A DNA stretch of 64,000 nucleotides from Nocardioides euryhalodurans (GCF_004564375.1 NZ_CP038267.1:1924501-1988500); one strand, 5' to 3'. Shown: positions 10,838 through 19,639, counted from the stretch's first letter. The notes: generated by a model from the sequence alone, not told the origin. A program made the numbers and translations.

Positions 10838-10853
10838 CGCGAGGCACCAGGAG

Positions 10854-11576
10854 TCACTCCGTGACGGCTGCGTCCTCGACCGCGACGTTCTTCACGCGGT
10901 TGGGGTCGACCGGGACACCGGGGCCCATGGTCGTCGACAGGGTGACCTTCTTGATGTAGCGGCCCTTGGAGCTGGCCGGCTTGAGCCGCAGCACCTCCTC
11001 GAGGGCAGCGGCGTAGTTCTCGGCCAGCTGGACCTCGCCGAAGGACGCCTTGCCGATGATGAAGTGCAGGTTGGCGTGGCGGTCGACCCGGAACTCGATC
11101 TTGCCGCCCTTGATGTCCGTGACGGCCTTGGCCGGGTCGGGCGTGACGGTGCCGGTCTTCGGGTTCGGCATCAGGCCCCGCGGGCCCAGGACGCGGCCGA
11201 GGCGGCCGACCTTGCCCATCATGTCAGGCGTCGCGACGACGGCGTCGAAGTCGAGCCAGCCGCCGGCGACCTTCTCGATCAGCTCGTCGCCACCCACGAC
11301 GTCGGCGCCGGCCTCACGGGCGGACTCGGCCTTGTCGCCGTTGGCGAACACCAGGACCTTGGCGGTCTTGCCGGTGCCGTGGGGCAGGTTCACGGTGCCG
11401 CGGACCATCTGGTCGGCCTTGCGGGGGTCGACCCCGAGGCGCATCACGACGTCGACGGTCTCGTCGAACTTCTTCTTCGAGCCGCCCTTGGCGATCTTGA
11501 TGGCGGTCAGCGGCGCGTAGAGCTCGTCCTGCGAGATCTGCTCGGCCGCCGCGCGGTAGGTCTTGCTGCGCTGCAT
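10854..11576 (-). CDS. rplA: 50S ribosomal protein L1
   Basis: This 240-residue L1 is a primary rRNA-binding protein and, in many bacteria, a translational repressor of its own operon. It shows the conserved blocks [48 protein letters not shown] and [20 protein letters not shown]. The ATG at 11576 ([12 protein letters not shown]) fits the family start; an upstream extension to 11630 is rejected. It follows rplK by 97 nt. Confidence 0.98.
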   Translation of the reverse strand: MQRSKTYRAAAEQISQDELYAPLTAIKIAKGGSKKKFDETVDVVMRLGVDPRKADQMVRGTVNLPHGTGKTAKVLVFANGDKAESAREAGADVVGGDELIEKVAGGWLDFDAVVATPDMMGKVGRLGRVLGPRGLMPNPKTGTVTPDPAKAVTDIKGGKIEFRVDRHANLHFIIGKASFGEVQLAENYAAALEEVLRLKPASSKGRYIKKVTLSTTMGPGVPVDPNRVKNVAVEDAAVTE

Positions 11577-11673
11577 GGTGGATTCCGTTTCTACGAAAGT
11601 GTGGTCGGCGGACCAGCGCGGCCCTGCCACAGGTGGTGTCGCGGCGCGTGGGCGCCCCGACGTCCGGGGATGG

Positions 11674-12102
11674 TCAGTCGGTGGTGACGCCCATGGAGCG
11701 GGCGGTGCCCTCGACGATCTTCATCGCGGCCTCGATGTCGTTGGCATTGAGGTCGGGGAGCTTGGTCTGGGCGATCTCGCGCACCTGGTCCTTGGTCAGC
11801 TTGCCGACCTTCTCCTTGTGCGGGACGCCCGAGCCCTTCTGCAGGCCCGCGGCCTTCTTGATCAGCTCGGCGGCCGGCGGGGTCTTGGTGATGAACGTGA
11901 ACGACCGGTCCTCGTAGATGGTGATCTCCACGGGGATGACGTTGCCGCGCATCGACTCGGTCTGCGCGTTGTAGGCCTTGCAGAAGTCCATGATGTTCAC
12001 GCCGTGGGGACCGAGAGCGGTACCCACCGGCGGAGCCGGAGTTGCTGCGCCAGCCTGCAGCTGCACCTTGACCAGTGCAGCGACCTTCTTCTTGGGAGGC
12101 AT
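11674..12102 (-). CDS. rplK: 50S ribosomal protein L11
   Basis: This 142-residue L11 matches the family length of 140-145. It forms the GTPase-associated centre with 23S rRNA. The N-terminal domain ([40 protein letters not shown]) and the RNA-binding C-terminal domain ([18 protein letters not shown]) are intact. It lies between nusG and rplA in the usual order. Confidence 0.98.
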   Translation of the reverse strand: MPPKKKVAALVKVQLQAGAATPAPPVGTALGPHGVNIMDFCKAYNAQTESMRGNVIPVEITIYEDRSFTFITKTPPAAELIKKAAGLQKGSGVPHKEKVGKLTKDQVREIAQTKLPDLNANDIEAAMKIVEGTARSMGVTTD

Positions 12103-12141
12103 TGCCTGTCCTGTCCTTCGTGTTGTGCGTCGTGGTCATGC

Positions 12142-12156
12142 GGGCCGGACCGGCCC
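12142..12156 (-). repeat. Small hairpin between nusG and rplK
   Basis: A perfect 6-bp stem (GGGCCG/CGGCCC, loop GAC) lies in the 75-nt nusG-rplK spacer. The flanking motif GTGGCAGGGCCG recurs in the rplK-rplA spacer near 11617-11632. This suggests shared leader structure, perhaps for ribosomal-protein autoregulation. Confidence 0.3.
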
Positions 12157-12177
12157 TGCCACCTGGGTTGTTGCGCT

Positions 12178-13044
12178 TCAGACCTTCTGGATCTGGCTGA
12201 AGCTCAGCTCGACCGGGGTCTCCCGGCCGAAGATCTCGACGAGGGCCTTGACCCTCTGGGTGTCCGCGTTGATCTCGGTGATCGTGGCGTGCAGCGTGGC
12301 GAACGGGCCGTCGACCACCATGACCGAGTCCGAGACGTCGAAGTCGGCGACCTCGACCGGACGCTTGGCGGGCTGGGCGCCGCCGGAGCCGGACGCGGCC
12401 TCGCCGCCGGCGGGGGTCGCCTCGGCCTCGGGGGCAGCGAACGTCGGCGCGAGCCAGTTCTCGACCTCGGCCATGCTCAGCGGGACCGGCTGGTGGGCGT
12501 GGCCCACGAAGCCCGTGACCGACGGCGTGTGGCGGACCGCGGCCCACGACTCGTCGGTGAGGTCCATCCGGACCAGGACGTAGCCGGCGAAGCGGGTCCG
12601 GTTGACCATCTTGCGCTGGCCGTTCTTGATCTCCGCGACGTCCTCGGTGGGGACCACGACCTCGTGGATGTAGTCCTCCATGTTGAGGGAGTTGATGCGG
12701 TTCTCGAGGTTCGACTTCACCCGCTTCTCCATGCCGGAGTACGTGTGGACCACGTACCAGTCGCCGGGCTTGGAGAGCAGGTCGCGGCGGAACGCCTCGA
12801 GCGGGTCGTCGTCGTCGGCAGGCGCGTCGGCGTCGCTCGTCGCCTCGTCGGCGTCGTCAGCGGGCGCGGCCTCGTCGGCGGGAGCGGCCTCGTCGGCGGT
12901 CTCCTCGGTCTCGACGGTCCCGGCGTCCTCGACGATGGGGTCGCCCTCGGCGACCATCTCCGAGGCAGGGGTGCCCTCGGTGACCTCGTCGAGGTGGTCC
13001 TGGTCGTACTGCTCCGACACGTGCTGCTCCGTCACTTCGCTCAT
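12178..13044 (-). CDS. nusG: Transcription termination/antitermination factor NusG
   Basis: This 288-residue NusG has the long acidic Asp/Glu/Ala N-terminal extension (about residues 1-90) found in actinobacteria. The NGN domain ([47 protein letters not shown]) is followed by a variable insertion and the KOW domain ([35 protein letters not shown]). It couples RNA polymerase to Rho and to ribosomes. It sits directly after secE. Confidence 0.97.
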   Translation of the reverse strand: MSEVTEQHVSEQYDQDHLDEVTEGTPASEMVAEGDPIVEDAGTVETEETADEAAPADEAAPADDADEATSDADAPADDDDPLEAFRRDLLSKPGDWYVVHTYSGMEKRVKSNLENRINSLNMEDYIHEVVVPTEDVAEIKNGQRKMVNRTRFAGYVLVRMDLTDESWAAVRHTPSVTGFVGHAHQPVPLSMAEVENWLAPTFAAPEAEATPAGGEAASGSGGAQPAKRPVEVADFDVSDSVMVVDGPFATLHATITEINADTQRVKALVEIFGRETPVELSFSQIQKV

Positions 13045-13099
13045 CTCGTCGTCCGGCTGCTGTCCGGACCTCAGGGGTTGGGGCTCGTGGCCCCCGTCA

Positions 13100-13336
13100 C
13101 TAGGCCTCGCCGCGGGTGAAGATCTCGAACACGAGCTTGCCGAAGCCCAGGTCGAGGAGCGCCACCATCGTCATGAAGAAGGCCACGAACACCAGCACCA
13201 CGATGAAGTAGGTGACCAGCTGCTCCTGCGTCGGCCAGACGACCTTCCGGAGCTCGGCGACCACCTGTCGGTAGAACGTCACCGGGCTGGTGCGCTGCTC
13301 GGTGCCGTCGCGGCGATCCGCTCGGCTGTCCGTCAT
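13100..13336 (-). CDS. secE: Preprotein translocase subunit SecE
   Basis: This is a 78-residue single-span SecE of the actinobacterial short form. A basic N-terminus ([14 protein letters not shown]) is followed by the conserved amphipathic helix [20 protein letters not shown], then one membrane segment ([20 protein letters not shown]). ATG 13336 gives the family-typical length; upstream in-frame sequence belongs to the tRNA region. It is part of the SecYEG channel. Confidence 0.96.
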   Translation of the reverse strand: MTDSRADRRDGTEQRTSPVTFYRQVVAELRKVVWPTQEQLVTYFIVVLVFVAFFMTMVALLDLGFGKLVFEIFTRGEA

Positions 13337-13396
13337 CGCAGTCCCTTCCTGTTCCGCATCGTCGTGCGATCTTCGTGTGTGACCCGTAGGTCCTCG

Positions 13397-13469
13397 CAGG
13401 GCACGAGGGACTTGAACCCCCAACCTTCGGTTTTGGAGACCGATGCTCTGCCAGTTGAGCTAGTGCCCT
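13397..13469 (-). tRNA. tRNA-Trp (CCA anticodon)
   Basis: A 73-nt cloverleaf. The acceptor stem AGGGCAC/GTGCCCT is 7 bp, the anticodon loop CTCCAAA gives anticodon CCA, and the T-loop is GGTTCAAGTC. The discriminator is G, as usual for tRNA-Trp. The 3' CCA is not encoded. It lies 60 nt before secE, a common actinobacterial arrangement. Confidence 0.97.
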
Positions 13470-13634
13470 CCATCGGGACCCCGCCCGGCACGCCGGGACC
13501 ACCCTGTGGAGGGCAGGCCGAAGCATGGGGAGAGATCACCGTTGGTGAACTCTACCCGGCGCTGCGAGTCCGAGTCGAACCGGCGCCGCGCGGGGCCGGG
13601 TGCCCCGCTGCCGCGGGGATGCGACGATGGGCCC

Positions 13635-14927
13635 GTGCCTGAGTCGACCCCACGTCCCCGCCCGCTGACCGACCTCGGCCCCGAGGAGCTGACCGCCTTC
13701 CGGCAGGAGCAGCAGACGGCGTACGACGCCCTGCGCGGGCGCGGCCTGTCCCTGGACCTCACCCGGGGCAAGCCCTCCTCCGCACAGCTCGACCTGTCCG
13801 AGCGGCTGCTCTCGCTGCCCGACGGCACCCGCGACGCCCACGGGGTGGACGTCCGCAACTACGGCGGCCTCGAGGGGATCCGCGAGCTCCGCGAGATGTT
13901 CGCCGACCTGCTCGGGGTCGAGCCCGCGCAGCTCGTGGCCGGCGGCAGCTCCAGCCTGGTGATGATGCGCGAGGTGCTCACCGACCTCTGGCTCAAGGGC
14001 GCCGTCGACGGGGTGCGGCCGTGGTCGGAGGAGGAGAAGGTCACCTTCATCTGCCCGGTGCCGGGCTACGACCGTCACTTCACGCTGCTGAGCTGGTTCG
14101 GCATCGACACCGTGACGGTGCCGATGGACGAGCACGGACCCGACGTCGAGGCGGTCGCCGCCCTGGCCGCGGCGGACCCCAGCATCAAGGGGATGTGGGT
14201 GGTGCCGACGTACGCGAACCCGACCGGCTCGGTGGTCACCCAGGAGGTCGCCGCCCGGCTGGCGACGATGGAGACCGCGGCGCCGGACTTCAAGATCTTC
14301 TGGGACAACGCCTACGCCCTGCACCACCTGACCGAGGACGAGGCCAAGACCGCCGACGTGCTGTCGCTGGCGGCTGCGGCGGGGCACCCGCACCGGCCGA
14401 TCATGTTCGCCTCCACCTCCAAGATCACCTTCGCCGGCGCGGGCGTCGCCTTCCTGGGCGGCTCGGTCGAGAACGTCGCCTGGTACGTCGGCCACCTCGG
14501 CAAGGGCTCGATCGGCCCGGACAAGGTCAACCAGCTGCGTCACGCACAGTTCTTCGGCTCCCCGGAGGGCGTCCGCGACCACATGCGCCAGCACCGCGCG
14601 ATCATCGCGCCGAAGTTCGCCGCGGTCGACGAGGTGCTGACCTCGCGGCTGGAGGGCCTCGGCGTCGCCACCTGGACCCGACCCAGCGGCGGCTACTTCG
14701 TCAGCCTCGACGTCCTCGACGGCACCGCGGGCCGCGTCGTCGAGCTCGCCCGCGAGGCCGGGGTCGCCCTCACCCCCGCCGGCGCCTCCTTCCCCGGCGG
14801 CCACGACCCCGACGACCGCAACATCCGTCTGGCCCCCACGTTCCCGGAGCTCCCCGAGGTCCGCGAGGCCATGGACGCCGTCGCCACCTGCGTCGCCCTC
14901 GCCGCCGCCGAGAAGCTCTCCCACTGA
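13635..14927 (+). CDS. Aminotransferase class I, aspartate aminotransferase-like (MocR/AspT type)
   Basis: This 430-residue PLP enzyme probably transfers the aspartate amino group. The PLP lysine lies in FASTSKITFAGAG. DNAYALHHL supplies the Asp/Tyr that hold the cofactor ring, and TYANPTG is the substrate loop. Length and motifs fit the corynebacterial AspT subgroup (Asp_aminotransf family) rather than the E. coli AspC subgroup. GTG 13635 is chosen because GACGAT lies exactly 6 nt upstream (leaderless pattern) and because the longer ORF would overlap tRNA-side sequence. An aspC-like gene next to secE is seen in other actinobacteria. Confidence 0.85.
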   Translation: MPESTPRPRPLTDLGPEELTAFRQEQQTAYDALRGRGLSLDLTRGKPSSAQLDLSERLLSLPDGTRDAHGVDVRNYGGLEGIRELREMFADLLGVEPAQLVAGGSSSLVMMREVLTDLWLKGAVDGVRPWSEEEKVTFICPVPGYDRHFTLLSWFGIDTVTVPMDEHGPDVEAVAALAAADPSIKGMWVVPTYANPTGSVVTQEVAARLATMETAAPDFKIFWDNAYALHHLTEDEAKTADVLSLAAAAGHPHRPIMFASTSKITFAGAGVAFLGGSVENVAWYVGHLGKGSIGPDKVNQLRHAQFFGSPEGVRDHMRQHRAIIAPKFAAVDEVLTSRLEGLGVATWTRPSGGYFVSLDVLDGTAGRVVELAREAGVALTPAGASFPGGHDPDDRNIRLAPTFPELPEVREAMDAVATCVALAAAEKLSH

Positions 14928-15374
14928 TCCGGTACGCGACCAGTCCGGGGCAGTCCCCAGCCATGCGAGCGCGCAGCGCGAGGGATGCAGGTGCGCCCCG
15001 GCGAAAGGTGACCATGACGAGCGCGAAGCGCGAGGGATGCAGGTGAGCACCCGTTGACCTCGACCATGCGAGCGCGCAGCGCGAGGGATGCAGGTGCGCC
15101 CCGGCGAAAGGTGACCATGACGAGCGCGAAGCGCGAGGGATGCAGGTGAGCACCCGTTGACCTCGACCATGCGAGCGCGCAGCGCGAGGGATGCAGGTGC
15201 GCCCCGGCGAAAGGTGACCATGACGAGCGCGAAGCGCGAGGGATGCAGGTGAGCACCCGTTGACCTCGACCATGCGAGCGCGCAGCGCGAGGGATGCAGG
15301 TGCGCCCCGGCGAAAGGTGACCATGACGAGCGCGCAGCGCGAGGGATGCAGGTGAGCACCCGTTGACCTCGACC
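14928..15374. other. Gene-free interval occupied by tandem repeats
   Basis: The 447 nt between the aminotransferase stop and the adenosine deaminase-like start consist almost wholly of the 103-bp tandem array. The first 33 nt are unique. No promoter or independent gene is visible. ORFs read through it in every frame because the unit length is not a multiple of three. Confidence 0.8.
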
Positions 15375-15417
15375 ATGCGAGCGCGCAGCGCGAGGGATGC
15401 AGGTGCGCCCCGGCGAA
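14961..15417. repeat. Tandem array, four 103-bp units plus a 45-bp partial unit
   Basis: Units start at 14961, 15064, 15167, 15270 and (partial) 15373. Each unit is itself a doublet: two halves of about 51 bp share the core GCGCGAGGGATGCAGGTG and differ in the rest. There are therefore nine copies of the core. Copies are almost identical; one visible change is GCGAAGCGCG to GCGCAGCGCG in the fourth unit, which suggests recent amplification. The fifth, partial copy runs into the start of the downstream adenosine deaminase-like gene. Confidence 0.95.
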
Positions 15418-16430
15418 GGTCGCTCGCGACCTTGCCGAAAGCGCATCTGCATCTGCACTTCACAGGCTCCATGCGCCACACCACGCTGCTCGAGCTGGCC
15501 GAGCGCGACGGGATCCACCTGCCGGACTCCCTGGTCGGCGAGTGGCCGCCGGAGCTGTCGGCCGCCGACGAGAAGGGCTGGTTCCGCTTCCAACGCCTCT
15601 ACGACGTGGCCCGGTCGGTGCTGCGGACCGAGGAGGACGTACGCCGACTGGTGCGCGAGGCGGCCGAGGACGACGCCCGTGACGGCGGTCGGTGGCTGGA
15701 GATCCAGGTCGACCCGTCCGGCTACGCCGCCCGGTTCGGCGGGATCACCGCCTTCACCGACCTCGTGCTCGATGCGGTCGCCAGCACCTCCCGCGACACC
15801 GGGCTGGGCATCGCCCTGGTGGTGGCCGCCAACCGGACGCGGCACCCGCTCGACGCCCGGACCCTCGCGCGCCTCGCCGGCCAGTACGCCGGTCGCGGCG
15901 TCGTCGGGTTCGGGCTCTCCAACGACGAGCGTCGGGGCTCGACGCCCGACTTCGGCCCCGCGTTCGCGATCGCCGAGCGAGCGGGGCTGCTGCTGGTCCC
16001 CCACGGCGGCGAGCTCCGCGGGCCGGGACACGTCCGGGTCTGCCTCGACACGCTCCGCCCCGGTCGGCTCGGCCACGGCGTCCGCTCCGCCGAGGACCCC
16101 GGGCTGCTGGAGGAGATCGTCGAGCGGGGCATCGCGCTCGAGGTGTGCCCGGTGTCCAACGTGGCCCTCGGCGTCTACTCCGACCTCACCTCCGTGCCGC
16201 TGCCGGAGCTGCTGGCCGCCGGGGCGACCGTGGCCCTCGGCGCCGACGACCCGCTGCTCTTCGGCTCCCGCCTGGCTGGCCAGTACGCCACGATGCGGGC
16301 CGCGCACGAGCTCACCGACGAGCAGCTGGCCGAGCTGGCGCGGATGTCGTTCCGGGCCTCCCGCGCCCCCTCGGACCTGGTGGCGAAGGCCCTCGCCGAC
16401 GTGGACGCCTGGCTGGCCGCCCCCGCCTGA
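15375..16430 (+). CDS. Adenosine deaminase-like metal-dependent hydrolase
   Basis: This protein is 351 residues from ATG 15375. It belongs to the adenosine/AMP deaminase family. HLHLH (metal ligands) follows LPKA; HGGELRGPGHV carries the catalytic Glu region; RLGHGVR supplies a further His; and GADDPLLF stands where most members have TDDP. EVCPVSNV is also conserved. Odd feature: the first 14 or so codons lie inside the last copy of the 103-bp repeat. Homologues usually begin only a few residues before LPKA, so the native start may have been replaced. A TTG at 15432 (332 residues) is an alternative. The reaction is probably deamination of adenosine or a related nucleoside, but substrate specificity is open. 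Confidence 0.82.
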   Translation: MRARSARDAGAPRRRSLATLPKAHLHLHFTGSMRHTTLLELAERDGIHLPDSLVGEWPPELSAADEKGWFRFQRLYDVARSVLRTEEDVRRLVREAAEDDARDGGRWLEIQVDPSGYAARFGGITAFTDLVLDAVASTSRDTGLGIALVVAANRTRHPLDARTLARLAGQYAGRGVVGFGLSNDERRGSTPDFGPAFAIAERAGLLLVPHGGELRGPGHVRVCLDTLRPGRLGHGVRSAEDPGLLEEIVERGIALEVCPVSNVALGVYSDLTSVPLPELLAAGATVALGADDPLLFGSRLAGQYATMRAAHELTDEQLAELARMSFRASRAPSDLVAKALADVDAWLAAPA

Positions 16431-16488
16431 TTTTGCCGTACCAGCAACAGGAGTTGCCCCGCGGCTCCGGGTCCCGCAGGCTGGGTCC

Positions 16489-17145
16489 ATGACGCACGAG
16501 CACACCCACACGACCGTCCACGACGACCCGACGACGTTCTGGGAGGAGCGGTACGCCGGGCGTACCGGCATCTGGTCGGGCGACCCCAACCGGGCGCTGG
16601 TCGACGAGGCCGCCGACCTCCCGCCCGGGCGCGCCCTGGACCTCGGCTGCGGCGAGGGCGGCGACGCGGTGTGGCTCGCCGGCCGCGGCTGGACGGTGAC
16701 CGGGGTCGACCTCTCCCCCACCGCCCTGGCCCGGGCGGCCGCCGCGGCCCGCGACGCCGGGGTGGCCGACCGGCTTCGCTGCGAGGTCGCGGACCTCGCC
16801 GACGCCTCGACCTGGCCCGACGAGGCCCCCTACGACCTGGTGACCGCCTGCTTCCTCCAGACCCCGCTGGAGTTCCCGCGCGTCGAGGTCCTGCGACGCG
16901 CGGCGGAGCGGACCGCGCCCGGTGGCCGCCTGGTCGTCGTCGCGCACGCCGCGCCGCCGCCGTGGTCGGACGTCCCGCCGGAGCGGCACGACGAGTTCCA
17001 CCCCGCCGAGCGCGAGCTCGCCGACCTCGCGCTCGGTGAGGAGTGGGTCGTCGAGGTCGCCGAGGACCGCGAGCGGGAGGTGACCCGCCCCGACGGCGAG
17101 GCGGGGGTTCTGCTCGACAGCGTGGTCGTCGCGCGGCGCCGCTGA
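16489..17145 (+). CDS. Class I SAM-dependent methyltransferase
   Basis: This 218-residue protein has a Rossmann methyltransferase core. Motif I (ALDLGCGEGGDAVWLA) binds SAM, GVDLSPTALARA is motif II, and YDLVTACFLQ is motif IV. The N-terminus FWEERYAGRTGIWSGDPN resembles tellurite-resistance TehB-like and thiopurine-type enzymes, but the substrate is unknown. The N-terminus is histidine-rich (THEHTHTTVH). ATG 16489 has CAGGCT 6 nt upstream, so a leaderless start is possible. It converges with the DUF2652 gene. Confidence 0.82.
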   Translation: MTHEHTHTTVHDDPTTFWEERYAGRTGIWSGDPNRALVDEAADLPPGRALDLGCGEGGDAVWLAGRGWTVTGVDLSPTALARAAAAARDAGVADRLRCEVADLADASTWPDEAPYDLVTACFLQTPLEFPRVEVLRRAAERTAPGGRLVVVAHAAPPPWSDVPPERHDEFHPAERELADLALGEEWVVEVAEDREREVTRPDGEAGVLLDSVVVARRR

Positions 17146-17164
17146 CCCCGCGCCCCGCGGGTCA
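17143..17164. terminator. Possible bidirectional hairpin between convergent genes
   Basis: TGACCCCGCG and CGCGGGTCA form a short GC-rich stem with a bulge, straddling the methyltransferase stop and the 21-nt gap to the DUF2652 stop. It is placed where a shared terminator is needed. There is no T-tract. Confidence 0.35.
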
Positions 17165-17166
17165 GG

Positions 17167-17883
17167 TCAGGGGATGACGGTCTCGGCCCGGCGCCGCCGC
17201 AGCCCCAGCATGTAGGGAAGGCCGGTGCCGGCGACCTGGGCCGTCCTGCCGAGGCGCGCCCAGAGGGTCGGCTCGGGCAGCGGCTCCTCCGAGGAGTCGA
17301 GGTCCCCCACGTCGACGAAGTAGGCGCGGACCTCCCCGATCCCGTCGAGCTCGTGGGTGATCTCCTGCACCGCCTCGGGCAGGGCGGCCTCACCCGTCCG
17401 GTAGAGGTCCTCCGAGAGCAGCACGTACTCGGGGACGTGGACGGGGTTCTTCAGCAGCCGGTGGACGAGGATCACGTCGATCCCGACGAGCTTGCGGCGC
17501 TGCCGGATGGTCTGCGTCGCGACCTCGCCGACGTGCGCGACGAACTTGAGCTTCAGGTTGTCCGCCTGCGCGCAGCCGTTGCAGGGGCACAGGTTGGTCG
17601 CGACGTACTTGCGCTCGACGTGGAAGGCCCGGTGCATCGCGGCGGCCGCGCGGACGACCTCGGCGACAGCCGCCTCGGCCTCCAGGCCGTCGGCGCGGCG
17701 GGAGAGGAACGCCGCGTCGCCCTCGATCTCGATCAGGTCGAAGCCGCCCGCGGCGTCGACCACCCTGTCGAGCAGGCGCGCGGTGTTGACCTCGGCGTGC
17801 GCGAGGCTCATCCGGTGCGTGCTCATGTACTCGGTGTAGCCCCCGATGTCAGCGATGAGCAGGAGCGCGCGACCAGACGTCAT
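17167..17883 (-). CDS. DUF2652 protein, class III nucleotide cyclase-like
   Basis: This 238-residue protein is read from ATG 17883, with AGGTGGGA 9 nt upstream; a GTG at 17904 is possible. The start LLLIADIGGYTEYM and the segment LIEIEGDAAFL match, in spacing and residues, the two metal-binding strands of class III adenylyl/guanylyl cyclases (D12 and D56). A cysteine cluster CPCNGC (about residue 100) and VAHVGEV follow. The family name is DUF2652. Catalytic activity is inferred only from these motifs. The gene lies about 30 nt after an MFS-CNB fusion gene and is probably co-transcribed with it. Confidence 0.75.
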   Translation of the reverse strand: MTSGRALLLIADIGGYTEYMSTHRMSLAHAEVNTARLLDRVVDAAGGFDLIEIEGDAAFLSRRADGLEAEAAVAEVVRAAAAMHRAFHVERKYVATNLCPCNGCAQADNLKLKFVAHVGEVATQTIRQRRKLVGIDVILVHRLLKNPVHVPEYVLLSEDLYRTGEAALPEAVQEITHELDGIGEVRAYFVDVGDLDSSEEPLPEPTLWARLGRTAQVAGTGLPYMLGLRRRRAETVIP

Positions 17884-17913
17884 GCGCCACGGTCCCACCT
17901 GCACCCCCGCCCC

Positions 17914-19605
17914 TCAAGGTGCGTCGGATGCTGGTCCGTACGGGTCCCGGGGCGAGTAGCGGTCGAGCATCATGTCCACGACCACCCCGGCCTCGCGCGC
18001 ACTCGGCGTGTAGCCGGTGACCACGGGGAGGAACCGTTCGGAGCGCAGGGACTGCAGCCGGAGGTCGGTGCGGGCCCGCACCGACGCGGTCCGTCGCGTA
18101 CGCCGCAGCAGCGCGATCTCGCCGAAACCCTCTCCCGGGCCGAGCGTCGCCACCACGACGCCGTCGCCGACGACGTCGGCCCCACCCGCCTCGACCACGT
18201 AGTAGCGGTCGCCCACGTCGCCCTGGCTGAAGACCAGCTCCCCAGCCGGCACCGCGAGGGGCTCGAGGCCACGGGCGAGCTGCTCGACCGCAGGCAGCGG
18301 CAGGGTCCGCAGCATCGGCACCCGTTGCAGCAGCCCCACCTCGAGGTCCTGGACGCCCAGCGACCGGTCGAGCTGCCGCAGCCTCCCCCAGGAGGCCACG
18401 GCGAGGACCGGGCACACCAGGCCGAGGGCGACCAGGGCCGTCCGGGTGCCGTACAGCTCGACCAGCAGCGACGCGGCCACGGCACCGAGGCCGATGAACA
18501 CGGCGACCAGGCTCTCCAGGAGTCCGAAGACCCGGGCCAGCACCTCGTCGGGCGCCATCCGGCCGAGCAGGGTGAAGCCGCTGACGTCGATGAGCGCGTT
18601 GCCGACACCCACGAAGGCCAGCAGGGCCAGCGCGGCAGCCGGGTACGGGAAGACCCCGATCATCGCGACCGGCAGGCCCCAGAGGGCGACTCCGGCGGCG
18701 AACCAGGCGCCCAACCGTCGGGTGCCCACGAGCAGCGAGGCCCCGAGCGACCCCAGCACGGCCCCCACCCCGACCGCGGTCATCAGGGTGCCGACCCCGG
18801 ACTCGCCGGTCCCGAGCAGCTCGATGGCGACCACGACGGAGAGCACGGTCAGCGCACCCCGGGTCAGCGACTGGGCGGCGGCGAGGCCGAGGATCAGGGC
18901 GACGCCGCGGTGCCGGGCGACCGCACGCAGCCCCTCGACCGCCTCGCGGCCCAGGTGCGGCTTCGGGGCTGCGGGGCGCGGCGGGGCGTCGTACCTCAAC
19001 CGCAGCAGCAGCGCGGCAGCCCACAGCGACGCGGCCGCGGCGACCGCGAACACCACGGCCACGTTGGTGAACCGGAGCAGCACCGCCGCCAGCAGCGGTC
19101 CCACCAGGGTGGCGGCGGAGTCCAGCAGCCCGCGGACCACGTTGGCGCTGGCCAGCTCGTGACCGGTGCGGCACAGCGACGGGAGCAGCGCGGAGTGCGC
19201 CGGGCGGAAGAGGGTGGCCGCGATCGTCGACAGCACCGCGAGGGCGTAGACGATCGCCGCCGGGCCGGCGACCGCGGCGACCACCGCCGCGGCGGCGGTG
19301 GCCACGCCGCGGAGGGTGGAGACCAGGACCAGCACCCGCTCCCGGCGGCCCCGGTCGGCGATCGGGGAGAGGAGCGGCGCACAGATCGCGGAGGGCACCA
19401 TCCGGAGCAGCCCGACCAGCCCGACCGCGGTCGCGCCGCCGTCGCGGTAGGCGACGATGCCGAGCGCCACGGTGAAGGCCCACTCCGCCGTCCAGGCGCC
19501 GAGGAAGGCCAGCTGCGCGCGTCGGAGGTTCGGGTTGCGGGCGTTGCTGGTGAACGCCGCCGCGGCGTCGCCGAGCCTGCCCCGGGCCCCCGTCCCCACC
19601 CCCAT
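17914..19605 (-). CDS. MFS transporter fused to a C-terminal cyclic nucleotide-binding domain
   Basis: This is a 563-residue fusion. Residues about 20-410 form a 12-span major facilitator of the MFS_3/enterobactin-exporter-like type (AFLGAWTAEWAFTVALGIVAY, LFRPAHSALLPSL, GRMAPDEVLARVFG). Residues about 425-535 form a CAP/PKA-type cNMP-binding fold: FSQGDVGDRYYVVEAGGADV, then the phosphate-binding cassette GEGFGEIALLRRTRRTASV. That cassette keeps the Glu (about 496) and Arg (about 505) that bind the cyclic phosphate. ATG 19605 lies 6 nt after TACGAT, so it probably has its own leaderless promoter. Transport may be gated by a cyclic nucleotide made by the adjacent DUF2652 protein; this is inference. 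Confidence 0.85.
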   Translation of the reverse strand: MGVGTGARGRLGDAAAAFTSNARNPNLRRAQLAFLGAWTAEWAFTVALGIVAYRDGGATAVGLVGLLRMVPSAICAPLLSPIADRGRRERVLVLVSTLRGVATAAAAVVAAVAGPAAIVYALAVLSTIAATLFRPAHSALLPSLCRTGHELASANVVRGLLDSAATLVGPLLAAVLLRFTNVAVVFAVAAAASLWAAALLLRLRYDAPPRPAAPKPHLGREAVEGLRAVARHRGVALILGLAAAQSLTRGALTVLSVVVAIELLGTGESGVGTLMTAVGVGAVLGSLGASLLVGTRRLGAWFAAGVALWGLPVAMIGVFPYPAAALALLAFVGVGNALIDVSGFTLLGRMAPDEVLARVFGLLESLVAVFIGLGAVAASLLVELYGTRTALVALGLVCPVLAVASWGRLRQLDRSLGVQDLEVGLLQRVPMLRTLPLPAVEQLARGLEPLAVPAGELVFSQGDVGDRYYVVEAGGADVVGDGVVVATLGPGEGFGEIALLRRTRRTASVRARTDLRLQSLRSERFLPVVTGYTPSAREAGVVVDMMLDRYSPRDPYGPASDAP

Positions 19606-19611
19606 CCGGGG

Positions 19612-19617
19612 ATCGTA
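19612..19617 (-). promoter_or_regulatory. -10 box TACGAT, leaderless start of the MFS-CNB gene
   Basis: TACGAT (minus strand) ends 6 nt before ATG 19605, the spacing expected if transcription starts at the first base of the start codon. Confidence 0.5.
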
Positions 19618-19639
19618 GCCCTCGGCGGGCCCGCCGGGC

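Noticed and set aside
14961-15417. Possible CRISPR array
   Set aside because: The stretches between core repeats are identical from unit to unit, so they are not spacers. There are no cas genes.
13536-16721. A 1,061-codon minus-strand ORF across the aminotransferase, repeat array and deaminase-like gene
   Set aside because: It is the antisense shadow of three plus-strand genes with clear family motifs. It stays open only because high GC removes stop codons; its repeated segment is the tandem array read in the reverse direction.
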